Source: an uncultured Bacillota bacterium
Lineage (GTDB): Bacteria > Bacillota > Sulfobacillia > UBA995 > UBA9673
NCBI GenBank assembly: GCA_937863905.1
Contig: CALMHV010000239.1
Span: forward strand, 1 to 14,039
DNA: 14,039 bases
Direction of reading: 5' to 3'
Part shown: positions 6,152 to 13,130 of the stretch, one piece after another
How the letters are laid out: each line of letters begins with the position of its first letter
Position numbering within the stretch: position 1 is the first letter of the stretch
Made by a program: the position numbers and the translations under genes
The notes under the pieces: model-generated
Seen by the model: the letters and a program-made list of their open reading frames with translations, nothing else
Databases searched by the model: none
What the model was told of the DNA's origin: nothing

Positions 6152-7125
6152 TGAGAATCCTCATCACCGGCATCACCGGTTTTGCGGGAAGTCATCTGGC
6201 GGAGTCGGCCCTGGGCCGGAACGAAGTCGAGGTCTACGGGACCCTCCGGAACCGGAGCCGCCTGGAGAATATCGAACACCTCCTCCCCAGGCTCCACCTG
6301 GTCGAGTGCGACATTCGCGACCCGTTCGCGGTCCAAAGCGTCATTCGGGACGTGACGCCTGACCGCGTCTTCCACCTGGCGGCTCAGAGTTTCGTCCCGA
6401 CCTCGTGGGTGGCGCCGGAGGAGACCATCACGACAAACGTCCTGGGCCAACTCAACTTGCTGGAGGCCATCCGGCAACTGCGGCCTGAGACGCGGATACA
6501 GATAGCCTGTTCGTCGGAAGAATACGGGCTCGTCCACCCGGACGAGGTGCCGATCACCGAGGACAACCCCTTGCGTCCGCTCAGCCCGTACGGTGTGAGC
6601 AAGGTGGCGCAGGATCTCCTGGGGTACCAGTACCACGCCTCCTACGGCCTCCACATCGTCCGGACCCGGGCCTTCAACCACACCGGCCCCCGGCGCGGCG
6701 AGATCTTCGTGACCTCCAGCTTCGCCAAGCAGGTGGCCGAGATAGAGGCCGGGCTGAAGCCCCCGGTCATCCAGTGCGGGAACCTCGACGCCATGAGAGA
6801 CTTCACCGACGTCCGCGACATGGTCCGGGCCTACTGGCTGGCTCTGGAGCACGGTGAACCAGGTGAGGCCTACGTGCTAGCGAGCGGAAAGGCCTACGCC
6901 ATCCGCGAGGTCCTGGAGCTTCTGCTGGCGGCGGCCAAGTGCCCCATCAGCGTGGAGGTCGACCCCCAGAGGCTGCGCCCATCCGACGTGGCCATCCTCC
7001 TGGGCGACGCGTCGAGGTTCCGGGCCCGCACCGGCTGGCGGCCCGAGATAGCCTTTGAGCAGACGATGGCCGACCTCCTGGCCTTCTGGCGTCGGAAGGT
7101 GGGCCCGAAGAGAGCTGCAGACTAA
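6151..7125 (+). CDS. GDP-mannose 4,6-dehydratase / GDP-6-deoxy-D-mannose reductase family SDR
   Basis: The 324-residue extended short-chain dehydrogenase has a Rossmann motif TGITGFAGS (6-14), a catalytic region CSSEEYG (120-126) and the YGVSK pair (Y147, K151). Parts look like GDP-mannose 4,6-dehydratase: [18 protein letters not shown], and [15 protein letters not shown] with the Glu of SSEE at the dehydratase acid/base position. Other parts look like Rmd, which reduces GDP-4-keto-6-deoxymannose to GDP-D-rhamnose: SSEEYG, the [13 protein letters not shown] segment, and a length shorter than typical Gmd. Only one such gene lies in the operon, so it may be the dehydratase, the reductase, or do both. 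It starts on the last base of the manC stop, with GGAAGG (6143-6148) as ribosome site. This pairing with ManC strongly indicates a GDP-mannose-derived sugar. Its 3' end overlaps the end of rmlB on the other strand. Confidence 0.88.
   Translation: MRILITGITGFAGSHLAESALGRNEVEVYGTLRNRSRLENIEHLLPRLHLVECDIRDPFAVQSVIRDVTPDRVFHLAAQSFVPTSWVAPEETITTNVLGQLNLLEAIRQLRPETRIQIACSSEEYGLVHPDEVPITEDNPLRPLSPYGVSKVAQDLLGYQYHASYGLHIVRTRAFNHTGPRRGEIFVTSSFAKQVAEIEAGLKPPVIQCGNLDAMRDFTDVRDMVRAYWLALEHGEPGEAYVLASGKAYAIREVLELLLAAAKCPISVEVDPQRLRPSDVAILLGDASRFRARTGWRPEIAFEQTMADLLAFWRRKVGPKRAAD
7122..7125. other. Overlapping stop codons of two convergent operons
   Basis: The four bases CTAA hold both the TAA of the plus-strand SDR (7123-7125) and the TAG of rmlB on the minus strand (7124-7122). 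No inverted repeat followed by a T-run is visible on either strand near the junction. Confidence 0.9.
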
Positions 7126-8123
7126 CCTCCCGTGAGCAGTTTCTCCCACCAGTCGCGACGCGCGAGGTACCAGCCGACCGTGGCCGCCAGTCCCTCCTCG
7201 AGCGAGCGCTCCGGCCGCCAGCCCAGCTCGCGCTTGATCTTGCCCCAATCGACCGCGTAGCGGCGGTCATGCCCCGGGCGGTCCGGGACGAAGCGGACGA
7301 GCGACGGCGGCTTACCCAGATGGGCCAGGATGGCCGTCGTGATCTCAAGGTTCGTCCGCTCGCTCGACCCCCCGATGTTGTAGACCTCGCCGGGGCGGCC
7401 CGCGTCCAGGACGAGGTCCAGAGCCCGGCAGTGGTCCTCCACGTGCAGCCAGTCGCGGACGGCGAGCCCATCGCCGTAGACGGGCAGCGGCTGCCCCGCG
7501 AGGGCCTTGATGATGAACGACGGGATGAGCTTCTCCGGGTGCTGGTAGGCCCCGTAGTTGTTCGAGCAGCGGGTCACGACCGCCCCCAGCCCGAAGGTAT
7601 GATGGTAGGCCCGGACTAAAAGGTCGGCCCCGGCCTTGCTCGCCGAGTAGGGGCTGTTCGGCCGGAGAGGACTCTCCTCGGTGAAGGCGCCCCGTGGGCC
7701 GAGGGAGCCGTAGACCTCGTCCGTGGAGACCTGGACGAACCGCGGCACCCCGGCCGCCCGGGCCGCCTCAAGGAGCACTTGGGTCCCCAGAACGTTCGTG
7801 CGGACGAAGACCTCCGCGCCGGCGATGCTGCGGTCCACATGGGACTCGGCCGCGAAGTTCACGATGGCGTCCACGCGGGCGGCCAGGCGGCGCACCAATC
7901 CCCTATCGGCGATGTCGCCCCGGACGAACTCGTGCCTCTCATCACCGGCGATTTCGGCGAGACTACCGAGGTTGCCCGCGTAGGTCAGCTTGTCGAGGTT
8001 CACCACCCGGTCCGCCGGGTGCCGTCCCAGGAAGAAGCGCACGAAGTTCGAGCCGATGAACCCGGCGCCACCGGTCACCAGGATGGCTCTACCCGTGGCC
8101 CCCCGCCCCTCTCCCCTACCCAT
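7122..8123 (-). CDS. rmlB: dTDP-glucose 4,6-dehydratase
   Basis: This enzyme makes dTDP-4-keto-6-deoxyglucose, the second step to dTDP-L-rhamnose. The 333-residue protein carries [10 protein letters not shown] (17-26) for NAD+, [10 protein letters not shown] (91-100), the catalytic STDEVYG (133-139, with Thr, Asp and Glu of the dehydratase triad), YSASK (Y159, K163) and [17 protein letters not shown], the near-invariant RmlB substrate segment. Length and motifs are standard. The ATG at 8123 adds about 12 glycine/arginine-rich residues before the first strand. No Shine-Dalgarno precedes it, but it overlaps the end of the epimerase gene by eight bases, so translation is probably coupled. It is the last gene of the minus-strand block. 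Its stop (TAG, 7124-7122) overlaps the plus-strand SDR stop. Confidence 0.97.
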   Translation of the reverse strand: MGRGEGRGATGRAILVTGGAGFIGSNFVRFFLGRHPADRVVNLDKLTYAGNLGSLAEIAGDERHEFVRGDIADRGLVRRLAARVDAIVNFAAESHVDRSIAGAEVFVRTNVLGTQVLLEAARAAGVPRFVQVSTDEVYGSLGPRGAFTEESPLRPNSPYSASKAGADLLVRAYHHTFGLGAVVTRCSNNYGAYQHPEKLIPSFIIKALAGQPLPVYGDGLAVRDWLHVEDHCRALDLVLDAGRPGEVYNIGGSSERTNLEITTAILAHLGKPPSLVRFVPDRPGHDRRYAVDWGKIKRELGWRPERSLEEGLAATVGWYLARRDWWEKLLTGG

Positions 8124-8598
8124 CGCGCCGCGACCAGTCGTAGGGGATGCCGGACCGGTGCGGGTCGAGACGGTACTCGTCCGGCTGCTCGGGCCGGTAG
8201 ACCTCGGTGGGGAAGTTGACCAACATCACCTCGTCGGCGCCGATGCCCTTATAGCCGTGGCAGACCAGCGGCGGCACCTGCACCAGAATGGGGTTTCGGT
8301 CGCCCAGGAAGAACTCGTTCACCTGTCCCCGGGTCGCGGAAGCCTCCCGGTCATCGTAGAGGACGACCTTGGCCATGCCCGAGACGACCACGAAGTTGTC
8401 GGTCTGGACGCGGTGGTAATGCCAGGCTTTCACGACCCCGGGATAGACCGTGGTCACGTAGGCCTGGCCGAACCCGAGGAAGAGGTCGTCGTCCGAGCGG
8501 AGCATCTCCATGATCCGGCCCCGCTCGTCGGGGATGACCCGAAGCCGCTTCACCCTGACCCCGTCGATGAGGATCCTTGGGCTGGTCAAGACCCACAC
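8116..8598 (-). CDS. rmlC: dTDP-4-dehydrorhamnose 3,5-epimerase-type cupin (RmlC role)
   Basis: The 160-residue protein is a single cupin-like beta-barrel domain. It contains [19 protein letters not shown] (54-72; H60, H62) and [11 protein letters not shown] (109-119; H114), and ends [12 protein letters not shown]...IPYDW. This is the pattern of short RmlC-family proteins annotated as dTDP-4-dehydrorhamnose 3,5-epimerase, which invert C3 and C5 of the keto sugar. It differs from classical RmlC, which has LRGLHxQ and a longer N-terminal part. Lying between rmlD and rmlB in a four-gene set, it is the only candidate for the epimerase step. The GTG at 8598 has GGGGAG five bases upstream and overlaps the rmlD end by 13 bases. 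A TTG at 8589, overlapping the rmlD stop as TTGA, is a credible alternative start. A 3-epimerase or ketoisomerase activity of the same fold cannot be excluded. Confidence 0.87.
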   Translation of the reverse strand: MWVLTSPRILIDGVRVKRLRVIPDERGRIMEMLRSDDDLFLGFGQAYVTTVYPGVVKAWHYHRVQTDNFVVVSGMAKVVLYDDREASATRGQVNEFFLGDRNPILVQVPPLVCHGYKGIGADEVMLVNFPTEVYRPEQPDEYRLDPHRSGIPYDWSRRDG

Positions 8599-9437
8599 CC
8601 CCGCTCCCCGCCCAGGTAATCGGTGAGAGCCTCCTGGTAGGGGCGAAGCGACGGCAGTCCTTCCAGACGCCAGCAGAGGTTCTCGAGGGCCGCAAAACGG
8701 GGCCTCGGCGCCGGACGACCATCCTCGGCCGTCGTGATGGCTCGGACGGGATTGTCCAGACCGGCCGCCGCCAAGATGACTTGAGCGAAGCCGTGCCAAG
8801 TGCAGGTCCCGCTGTTGGTGATATGGTAGGTGCCGAATCGGGGTTCCTCCACCAGGCGGACCACGGCCGCCGCCACATCGGCGGTGAAGGTCGGGGACCC
8901 GACCTGGTCGTCCACGACCCGCAGTTCCTCGCCTCTTCTGGCCTGCCGCAAGATGGTCTCGACGAAATTGGGGCCGCCCTTGCCGCAAAGCCACTGGGTT
9001 CGGACAATGAAGTGGGCCGCGCAGACCTGCCGGACCCAGACCTCCCCGGCCAGCTTAGACCGGCCATAGACACTCAGAGGGTTCGGCCGGTCGAACTCGT
9101 CGTACGGCCGGCCTTTCTCGCCATCGAAGACGTAGTCCGAACTGAAGTGGACCACCGCCGCTCCGGCCGCACCGGCGGCCACGGCCGCGTTGCGCGCCCC
9201 GACCGCGTTCACGAGGTAGGCCCGCTCGGCCTCGGTCTCACAGGCGTCCACCCGGGTGAAGGCCGCGGCGTTTATGATCACCTCAGGCCGGACGGCCATG
9301 GCGAGCAAGGTCACATCCGTGAGGTGGGTCACGTCGCACTCGGCCCGTCCGATGGCGAAAACCTCGTGGTTCTCACTGAACACCGTCACGAGGTCGGCGC
9401 CGAGCATCCCGCCGGCCCCCAGGATCACGACCCTCAT
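8586..9437 (-). CDS. rmlD: dTDP-4-dehydrorhamnose reductase
   Basis: This enzyme performs the last step of dTDP-L-rhamnose synthesis, NAD(P)H reduction of the 4-keto group. The 283-residue protein has the RmlD-type glycine motif GAGGMLG (7-13), INAAAFTRVDACE (55-67), FSSDYVFDG (98-106), YGRSKLAGE with the catalytic Tyr and Lys (Y124, K128), RTQWLCG (146-152) and DDQVGSPT (176-183), all diagnostic of the family. Family proteins more often read STDYVFDG, so the Ser-Ser here is a conservative change. The ATG overlaps the rmlA stop as ATGA, and the 3' end overlaps the epimerase gene, so rmlA-rmlD-rmlC-rmlB are very probably translated as one coupled unit. Confidence 0.96.
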   Translation of the reverse strand: MRVVILGAGGMLGADLVTVFSENHEVFAIGRAECDVTHLTDVTLLAMAVRPEVIINAAAFTRVDACETEAERAYLVNAVGARNAAVAAGAAGAAVVHFSSDYVFDGEKGRPYDEFDRPNPLSVYGRSKLAGEVWVRQVCAAHFIVRTQWLCGKGGPNFVETILRQARRGEELRVVDDQVGSPTFTADVAAAVVRLVEEPRFGTYHITNSGTCTWHGFAQVILAAAGLDNPVRAITTAEDGRPAPRPRFAALENLCWRLEGLPSLRPYQEALTDYLGGERGCGS

Positions 9438-10516
9438 CGCCGGCCGCCCTTCCAGCCGATCTCGGCCCGGCAGTTATCCCCGAGGACGAACCGGAAGGCT
9501 CTCGGCAACCCGGCCGTCTCGCCGATGACCGCGTCGCGTCCGATGAGGCTCCGGTCGATGCGCCCCGGAATGCTGGTCAGCGTGGAGCCGGCCATGACCA
9601 CGCTGTACTCGATCTCCGTGCCGACAATCCTCGCGCCCGGACCGATCGAGGTGAAGGGGCCGACGTAGGAGTCCTCGATGACGGCTCCCGCGCCGATGAT
9701 CACCGGGCCGCGGATGACGCTCCCCGTGATGGTGGCTCCGGTCTCGATGACCGCCCGCCCCGTTACCTGGGAGCACCCGTCGATAGTGCCGGCCACCGAC
9801 GACTCGAGGGTTTCGAGCACGAGCCGATTGGCCTCGAGAATGTCCTCCGGCTTACCGGTGTCCTTCCACCAGCCCGTGAGCATGTGAGGCTCGACGTGGC
9901 CGCCCCAGTCGACGAGCTTCTGGATGGCGTCGGTTATCTCGAGCTCGTTGCGCCACGAGGGCTCGATGACCTCGATGGCCTCGAAGATCCTGGACCGGAA
10001 GAGGTACACCCCGACGAGAGCGAGGTCGCTGGCCGGCACCTTCGGTTTCTCGACAAGCCGGACGACCTTGCCGTCGCGGAGTTCGGCCACACCGAAGCGC
10101 TGCGGCTCATCCACCCGACTGAGGAGGATGAGCGCGTCCGGGGCGGTCTGCTCGAAGCGCGACACGAGGTTCTTAACACCCTCGCTCACGAGGTTGTCAC
10201 CGAGATAGACGATGAACGGCTCGCCGGCCAGGAACTCCCGGGCGACGCCGACAGCGTGGGCGAGGCCGAGGGGGGTGGATTGCGGGATGTAGGTCAGACG
10301 GGCACCCCACCGGGCTCCGTCGCCGGCGGCGGCCTGGATGTCTTTTCGCGTCTCCCCGACCACCAGGCCGATGTCGGTGACACCCGCCTCCACCAGGGCC
10401 TCGATGGCGTAGAAGAGAACGGGCTTGTTCGCCACCGGAATCAGCTGTTTGGCGCTGGTGTGGGTGAGCGGGCGAAGCCTAGACCCTGTCCCGCCGCTCA
10501 GGATGAGCCCCTTCAT
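9434..10516 (-). CDS. rmlA: Glucose-1-phosphate thymidylyltransferase, long form with C-terminal beta-helix
   Basis: The 360-residue protein makes dTDP-glucose from glucose-1-phosphate and dTTP. The N-terminal nucleotidyltransferase domain (about 1-235) carries SGGTGSRLRPLT (7-18), YLGDNL (104-109), VEKP (155-158), ELEITDAI (191-198) and WWKDTGKPEDILEAN (216-230). A C-terminal left-handed beta-helix (about 240-345) shows hexapeptide-like repeats such as GPVIIGAGAVIEDSYVG and SIGPGARIVGT. This two-domain form corresponds to the RmlA-long group found in actinobacteria, archaea and antibiotic clusters, rather than the roughly 290-residue enterobacterial RmlA. Transfer of another nucleotide or sugar is possible in this subgroup, but the adjacent rmlDCB genes support dTDP-glucose. 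The leader carries a G-rich stretch before the ATG. The gene lies 49 bases after the methyltransferase gene and its TGA overlaps the rmlD ATG. Confidence 0.94.
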   Translation of the reverse strand: MKGLILSGGTGSRLRPLTHTSAKQLIPVANKPVLFYAIEALVEAGVTDIGLVVGETRKDIQAAAGDGARWGARLTYIPQSTPLGLAHAVGVAREFLAGEPFIVYLGDNLVSEGVKNLVSRFEQTAPDALILLSRVDEPQRFGVAELRDGKVVRLVEKPKVPASDLALVGVYLFRSRIFEAIEVIEPSWRNELEITDAIQKLVDWGGHVEPHMLTGWWKDTGKPEDILEANRLVLETLESSVAGTIDGCSQVTGRAVIETGATITGSVIRGPVIIGAGAVIEDSYVGPFTSIGPGARIVGTEIEYSVVMAGSTLTSIPGRIDRSLIGRDAVIGETAGLPRAFRFVLGDNCRAEIGWKGGRR

Positions 10517-10565
10517 CGCCCCGCCACCCCCCCACTCCCGCCGGCCGTCTCGGTGTCGCCGTCCC

Positions 10566-11189
10566 CTACTCCATCCGCCTAGCGGCGAACGGCGAGTGCG
10601 CGCTCAATTCGCCCCAGGCGGCTCGCCCCAGGATTTCCTCGTGGATCACCTGGCGGGGGCCGGGAGCGCCCGAGTCGTGGAACGCGACCCAACCGCCGAC
10701 GCCGACGAACGGCGACCAAACCCGGAAGTCCTCCTTGACCCCCTCGTACTCGTGGGCCGCATCGATGAAGAGCAGCCCGATGGGACGCGTCCAGGTCTTC
10801 CCCACGTCGGCCGTCTTCCCCGAGATTGGGGTCACGATGTCGAGGTGGCCATGCCATTCCATGTTGCGCAAGAACTCAGGGAGAGTCGTCATGCTCGGGT
10901 CCGGAAACAGGTATTGGAGCTCCGGGTGCCCCACCCAGTGGTCCACAGCGAAGACAGACGCCCGGTGGCCGAACTTGCTGCCGGCCGCCAGGTAGGCCGC
11001 GGACTTTCCCTTCCAGCTGCCGAGTTCGACAATCGCCTGGTCCGCCGGCACGGTCGAAGCCAAGTAGGCCAGGCGTCGGCCCTCCCCGAGGCCCAGCCAG
11101 CCTTCGATGGCGTCGAGTTCATCCTCGTACTTCAGAAAGAGCAGGGAACCGACGACCTGGTCCACTATCGGACCAGTCTCCTCGTCCAC
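10566..11189 (-). CDS. Class I SAM-dependent methyltransferase (Methyltransf_24-like)
   Basis: The 207-residue protein has the Rossmann-type methyltransferase layout. Motif I is VELGSWKGKSAAYLAAG (54-70), the acidic residue ending strand 2 is in FAVDHW (D83), and motif IV is GLLFIDAAHEYEGVKEDF (138-155; D143 and the AH-x-Y pattern typical of TylF/Methyltransf_24 O-methyltransferases). VAFHD (168-172) follows as a further metal/substrate loop. It is cytosolic with no membrane segment. Between two glycosyltransferases and the rml genes, it is likely to O-methylate a sugar residue, possibly as a decoration or chain-end cap of the glycan, but the acceptor is unknown. The GTG at 11189 lies six bases after the preceding stop with only a weak ribosome site. 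A GTG eight codons later, with GAGGAG 12 bases upstream, is an alternative start. Confidence 0.85.
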   Translation of the reverse strand: MDEETGPIVDQVVGSLLFLKYEDELDAIEGWLGLGEGRRLAYLASTVPADQAIVELGSWKGKSAAYLAAGSKFGHRASVFAVDHWVGHPELQYLFPDPSMTTLPEFLRNMEWHGHLDIVTPISGKTADVGKTWTRPIGLLFIDAAHEYEGVKEDFRVWSPFVGVGGWVAFHDSGAPGPRQVIHEEILGRAAWGELSAHSPFAARRME

Positions 11190-11195
11190 AGCCCA

Positions 11196-11888
11196 TCAAC
11201 CTCCGTCCGACATGAGGCCCCCGGTGCGCGCGAAAGCCTCGGCCCAGGGAACGGTGTCCTTCCACTTCTCGATGAAGCGCCGGCGGTTACGGTCCGCGCT
11301 GCCTGGCGGAGGTCCGCCGCTGGCGCCTCCGTAGTGGAAGTAGGGGGCGTAGGTGGTCGTCGTCCCGGGCAGCCCGGCCAGCCCCAAACGAAAGTTGTAG
11401 TCGGTGTCCTCGAAATAGGCCGGGGTGAAGCCTTCGTCGAAGGGACCTATCTCGTCGTAGAGGGACGGGCTGAGCATGAAGCAGGAGTAGTTCGCTTCAA
11501 ACCGGTCCACACCGTCCGACGGGGGAGCTAGAGAGGCCAGGCCCGCGGGGTCGAGACCCTGCTCCTTGGCCACATCCGACGGGCAGAGGAACCCGTAGTC
11601 CTTCAGGACGGCCCGCTCGACCAGATGGTCTACGGTGCAGGGGTGGAAGAGGACATCGTCGTTGGAGACGAGGATCCTTCCGGCGCCCCAGGCGACGGCG
11701 GCCTCGATGCCCCGATTCCAGGCGGCGGCCAGCGACGGGAGTTTGAGGGTCGCGTTGTCGATGACGAATAGCCGCCAGTGGTGGGTCGTCTCCAGACTGT
11801 TGACGGCCTGAACGAGAAGGTCCGGGCGGCGGAAGTTCACAAACACGGCACCGACCTTGATGCGCTCCAACTGCCCCGGCCTCCTCAC
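11196..11888 (-). CDS. GT2-like (GT-A fold) glycosyltransferase
   Basis: The 230-residue protein has the order of a small family-2 glycosyltransferase: VGAVFVNFRRPDLLVQAVNSL (12-32), FVIDNA (41-46), the DxD-equivalent LVSNDDVLFHP (73-83), and the acceptor-side FDEGFTPAYFEDTDYNFRLGLAG (150-172) with the catalytic-type ED (160-161). It lacks the roughly 20-30 residues usually found between the VxDN strand and the N-x-G helix, so it is a compact version. It probably transfers one sugar in the cytoplasm during assembly of the surface glycan; donor and acceptor are unknown. No membrane helix is visible. The GTG at 11888 has GGAG eight bases upstream. A TTG at 11870 has a perfect AGGAGG nine bases upstream, would remove six residues and may be the real start. 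It begins 13 bases after the upstream glycosyltransferase and ends six bases before the methyltransferase. Confidence 0.85.
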   Translation of the reverse strand: MRRPGQLERIKVGAVFVNFRRPDLLVQAVNSLETTHHWRLFVIDNATLKLPSLAAAWNRGIEAAVAWGAGRILVSNDDVLFHPCTVDHLVERAVLKDYGFLCPSDVAKEQGLDPAGLASLAPPSDGVDRFEANYSCFMLSPSLYDEIGPFDEGFTPAYFEDTDYNFRLGLAGLPGTTTTYAPYFHYGGASGGPPPGSADRNRRRFIEKWKDTVPWAEAFARTGGLMSDGG

Positions 11889-11901
11889 GGACCCTGCTCC
11901 G

Positions 11902-12945
11902 TCAGCTTAATCCCAAGATGCCAAGGTAGCGCCTGGCCACGTCAGGCCATGTGCTGGCCTTCACATACCTGCTCGCACTGTCCACTAGCCGTCGACGCAG
12001 CCCTTGATCCTGGTACAGGCTCGTCAGGCCCTCTCCGATGCTCTCCGGGCTGGAATCGGCAATCTTCAGCACTTCGTCCTGGAGGTCGGAGAAGTAGGGG
12101 ACACTCGTCGTCATCACTGGCCGCAGCGAGGCGATGGCCTCGTGGGACATCATGGAGGTGGAGACCGACTTTCCGTGGTGGGAGTAGGGGAGCACGATGG
12201 CGTCCACGGCCCTCTGGTAGGCTCCGAACTCCTCTTCGGGAATGGGCTCGTGGCACAGCGTCAGGTTGCGGAACGTCGTGCTGCTGGACAAACTCCGGGG
12301 CAAGTCGCATTCGCGGTAGATGTCGTCCACGGCTCGAGGGTTCATGGGGTGGGCCGTGGCGTGGATGTACCCGTCAAGATAGGGCTTCGCGAGGAGGGCC
12401 CGGACGAGGTTCGGTATCTGCTTGTGGGTGGAAGCGAAGCCGAAGAACCCAACCACGAAACGCTCCGGCGCCAGCCCGAGCCTCCGTCTGACTTCCTCAG
12501 CCGAGATCAGACGGCCGTCAAACGTGGGACAGCCCATCGGAATCACGGATATGCGGTCAGAGCTCGGGCATCGGCTGTCAACCGACATGTTCCGAACGGC
12601 CGCCTCGGAATGAACCACGAACCGGGCCCGGCCACTAAAGAGGAAGAGGTGCTGGGCGGCCATCCACCCGGTGTTGTCGGTGTTGTGCATGGTAATCACG
12701 AAAGGCACCCGGGCCTTCTCGACCAGGTTCAAGATCTGGCAGAGATTGAAGTAGTAGAGCCCGTACTCGTGCTGCATGAGGATGCCGTCGAAAGCTCCCA
12801 GGCGCAACCTCTCCTCGAGATCCCTGGGGCGAACGGCCACTTCGGTCTCCAGGCCCAGAGACTCAAGGCCCCGGCGGAGGTTCTTGGTATACCAGGCGAT
12901 CCCACACTGGCGGCCCCAACTGGGGCAGATGAGAAGAAGACGCAC
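11902..12945 (-). CDS. GT-B-fold glycosyltransferase (GT4-like)
   Basis: The 347-residue protein shows a two-Rossmann-domain GT-B pattern. The N-terminal half starts MRLLLICPSWGRQCGIAWYTKNLRRGLESLG, with the acceptor-side glycine/Ile-Ala-Tyr loop typical of GT4, and contains ILMQHEYGLYYF and VPFVITMHNTDNTGW. The C-terminal half starts around residue 160 (RFVVGFFGFASTHKQIPNLVRALL) and carries VDAIVLPYSHHGKSVSTSMMSHEAIASLRPVMTT (about 248-281), where the donor-binding Glu of the E-x7-E region would lie. Only one glutamate is clear there, so donor binding may be atypical. It is likely an inverting or retaining sugar transferase of glycan assembly; the specificity is unknown. The GTG at 12945 follows GGGAGG with about ten bases between. 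It is the first gene of the seven-gene minus-strand block and is divergent from the CgeB-like gene. Confidence 0.86.
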   Translation of the reverse strand: MRLLLICPSWGRQCGIAWYTKNLRRGLESLGLETEVAVRPRDLEERLRLGAFDGILMQHEYGLYYFNLCQILNLVEKARVPFVITMHNTDNTGWMAAQHLFLFSGRARFVVHSEAAVRNMSVDSRCPSSDRISVIPMGCPTFDGRLISAEEVRRRLGLAPERFVVGFFGFASTHKQIPNLVRALLAKPYLDGYIHATAHPMNPRAVDDIYRECDLPRSLSSSTTFRNLTLCHEPIPEEEFGAYQRAVDAIVLPYSHHGKSVSTSMMSHEAIASLRPVMTTSVPYFSDLQDEVLKIADSSPESIGEGLTSLYQDQGLRRRLVDSASRYVKASTWPDVARRYLGILGLS

Positions 12946-12965
12946 CGACGTCAGTCCTCCCTGAA

Positions 12966-12979
12966 GACAGGGGCCTGTC
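12966..12979 (-). promoter_or_regulatory. Perfect palindrome in the leader of the minus-strand glycan block
   Basis: GACAGG-GG-CCTGTC (6-base arms) lies 21-34 bases upstream of the first GTG of the minus-strand operon, just before its ribosome site. A related shorter palindrome CAGGCCCTG occurs at 13022-13030. It could be an operator or, as RNA, a five-pair hairpin with a four-base loop near the ribosome site. No clear -35/-10 pair was found in the 185-base divergent region. Confidence 0.3.
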
Positions 12980-13130
12980 GCTTTCCACGCTATGCCCCGC
13001 CGGCGCCCCTGGTTACGCGATCAGGCCCTGGAACAGGTCTCTTGCCGCCCACATAGGATTGGGACTGAGCGACCGGCGATGGCACCGTTTCCGCGGCGGG
13101 TCGCGGGATCCGAGAGGGGCAAGACACGCG

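Noticed and set aside
5647..6852. 401-codon minus-strand frame antisense to manC and the GDP-sugar SDR
   Set aside because: It crosses two well-supported genes on the other strand and shows only biased composition.
8599..8994. Long N-terminal extension of the epimerase frame inside rmlD
   Set aside because: The extension is out of frame with rmlD and composed of shadow sequence. The cupin domain accounts for the protein from the GTG at 8598.
10425..11531. 368-codon plus-strand frame antisense to the methyltransferase and GT2 genes
   Set aside because: It spans two conserved minus-strand genes and the intergenic gap between them and rmlA. No motif is seen.
12004..13056. 350-codon plus-strand frame antisense to the GT-B glycosyltransferase
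   Set aside because: It is a mirror frame of a gene with good GT-B features, with no independent support.
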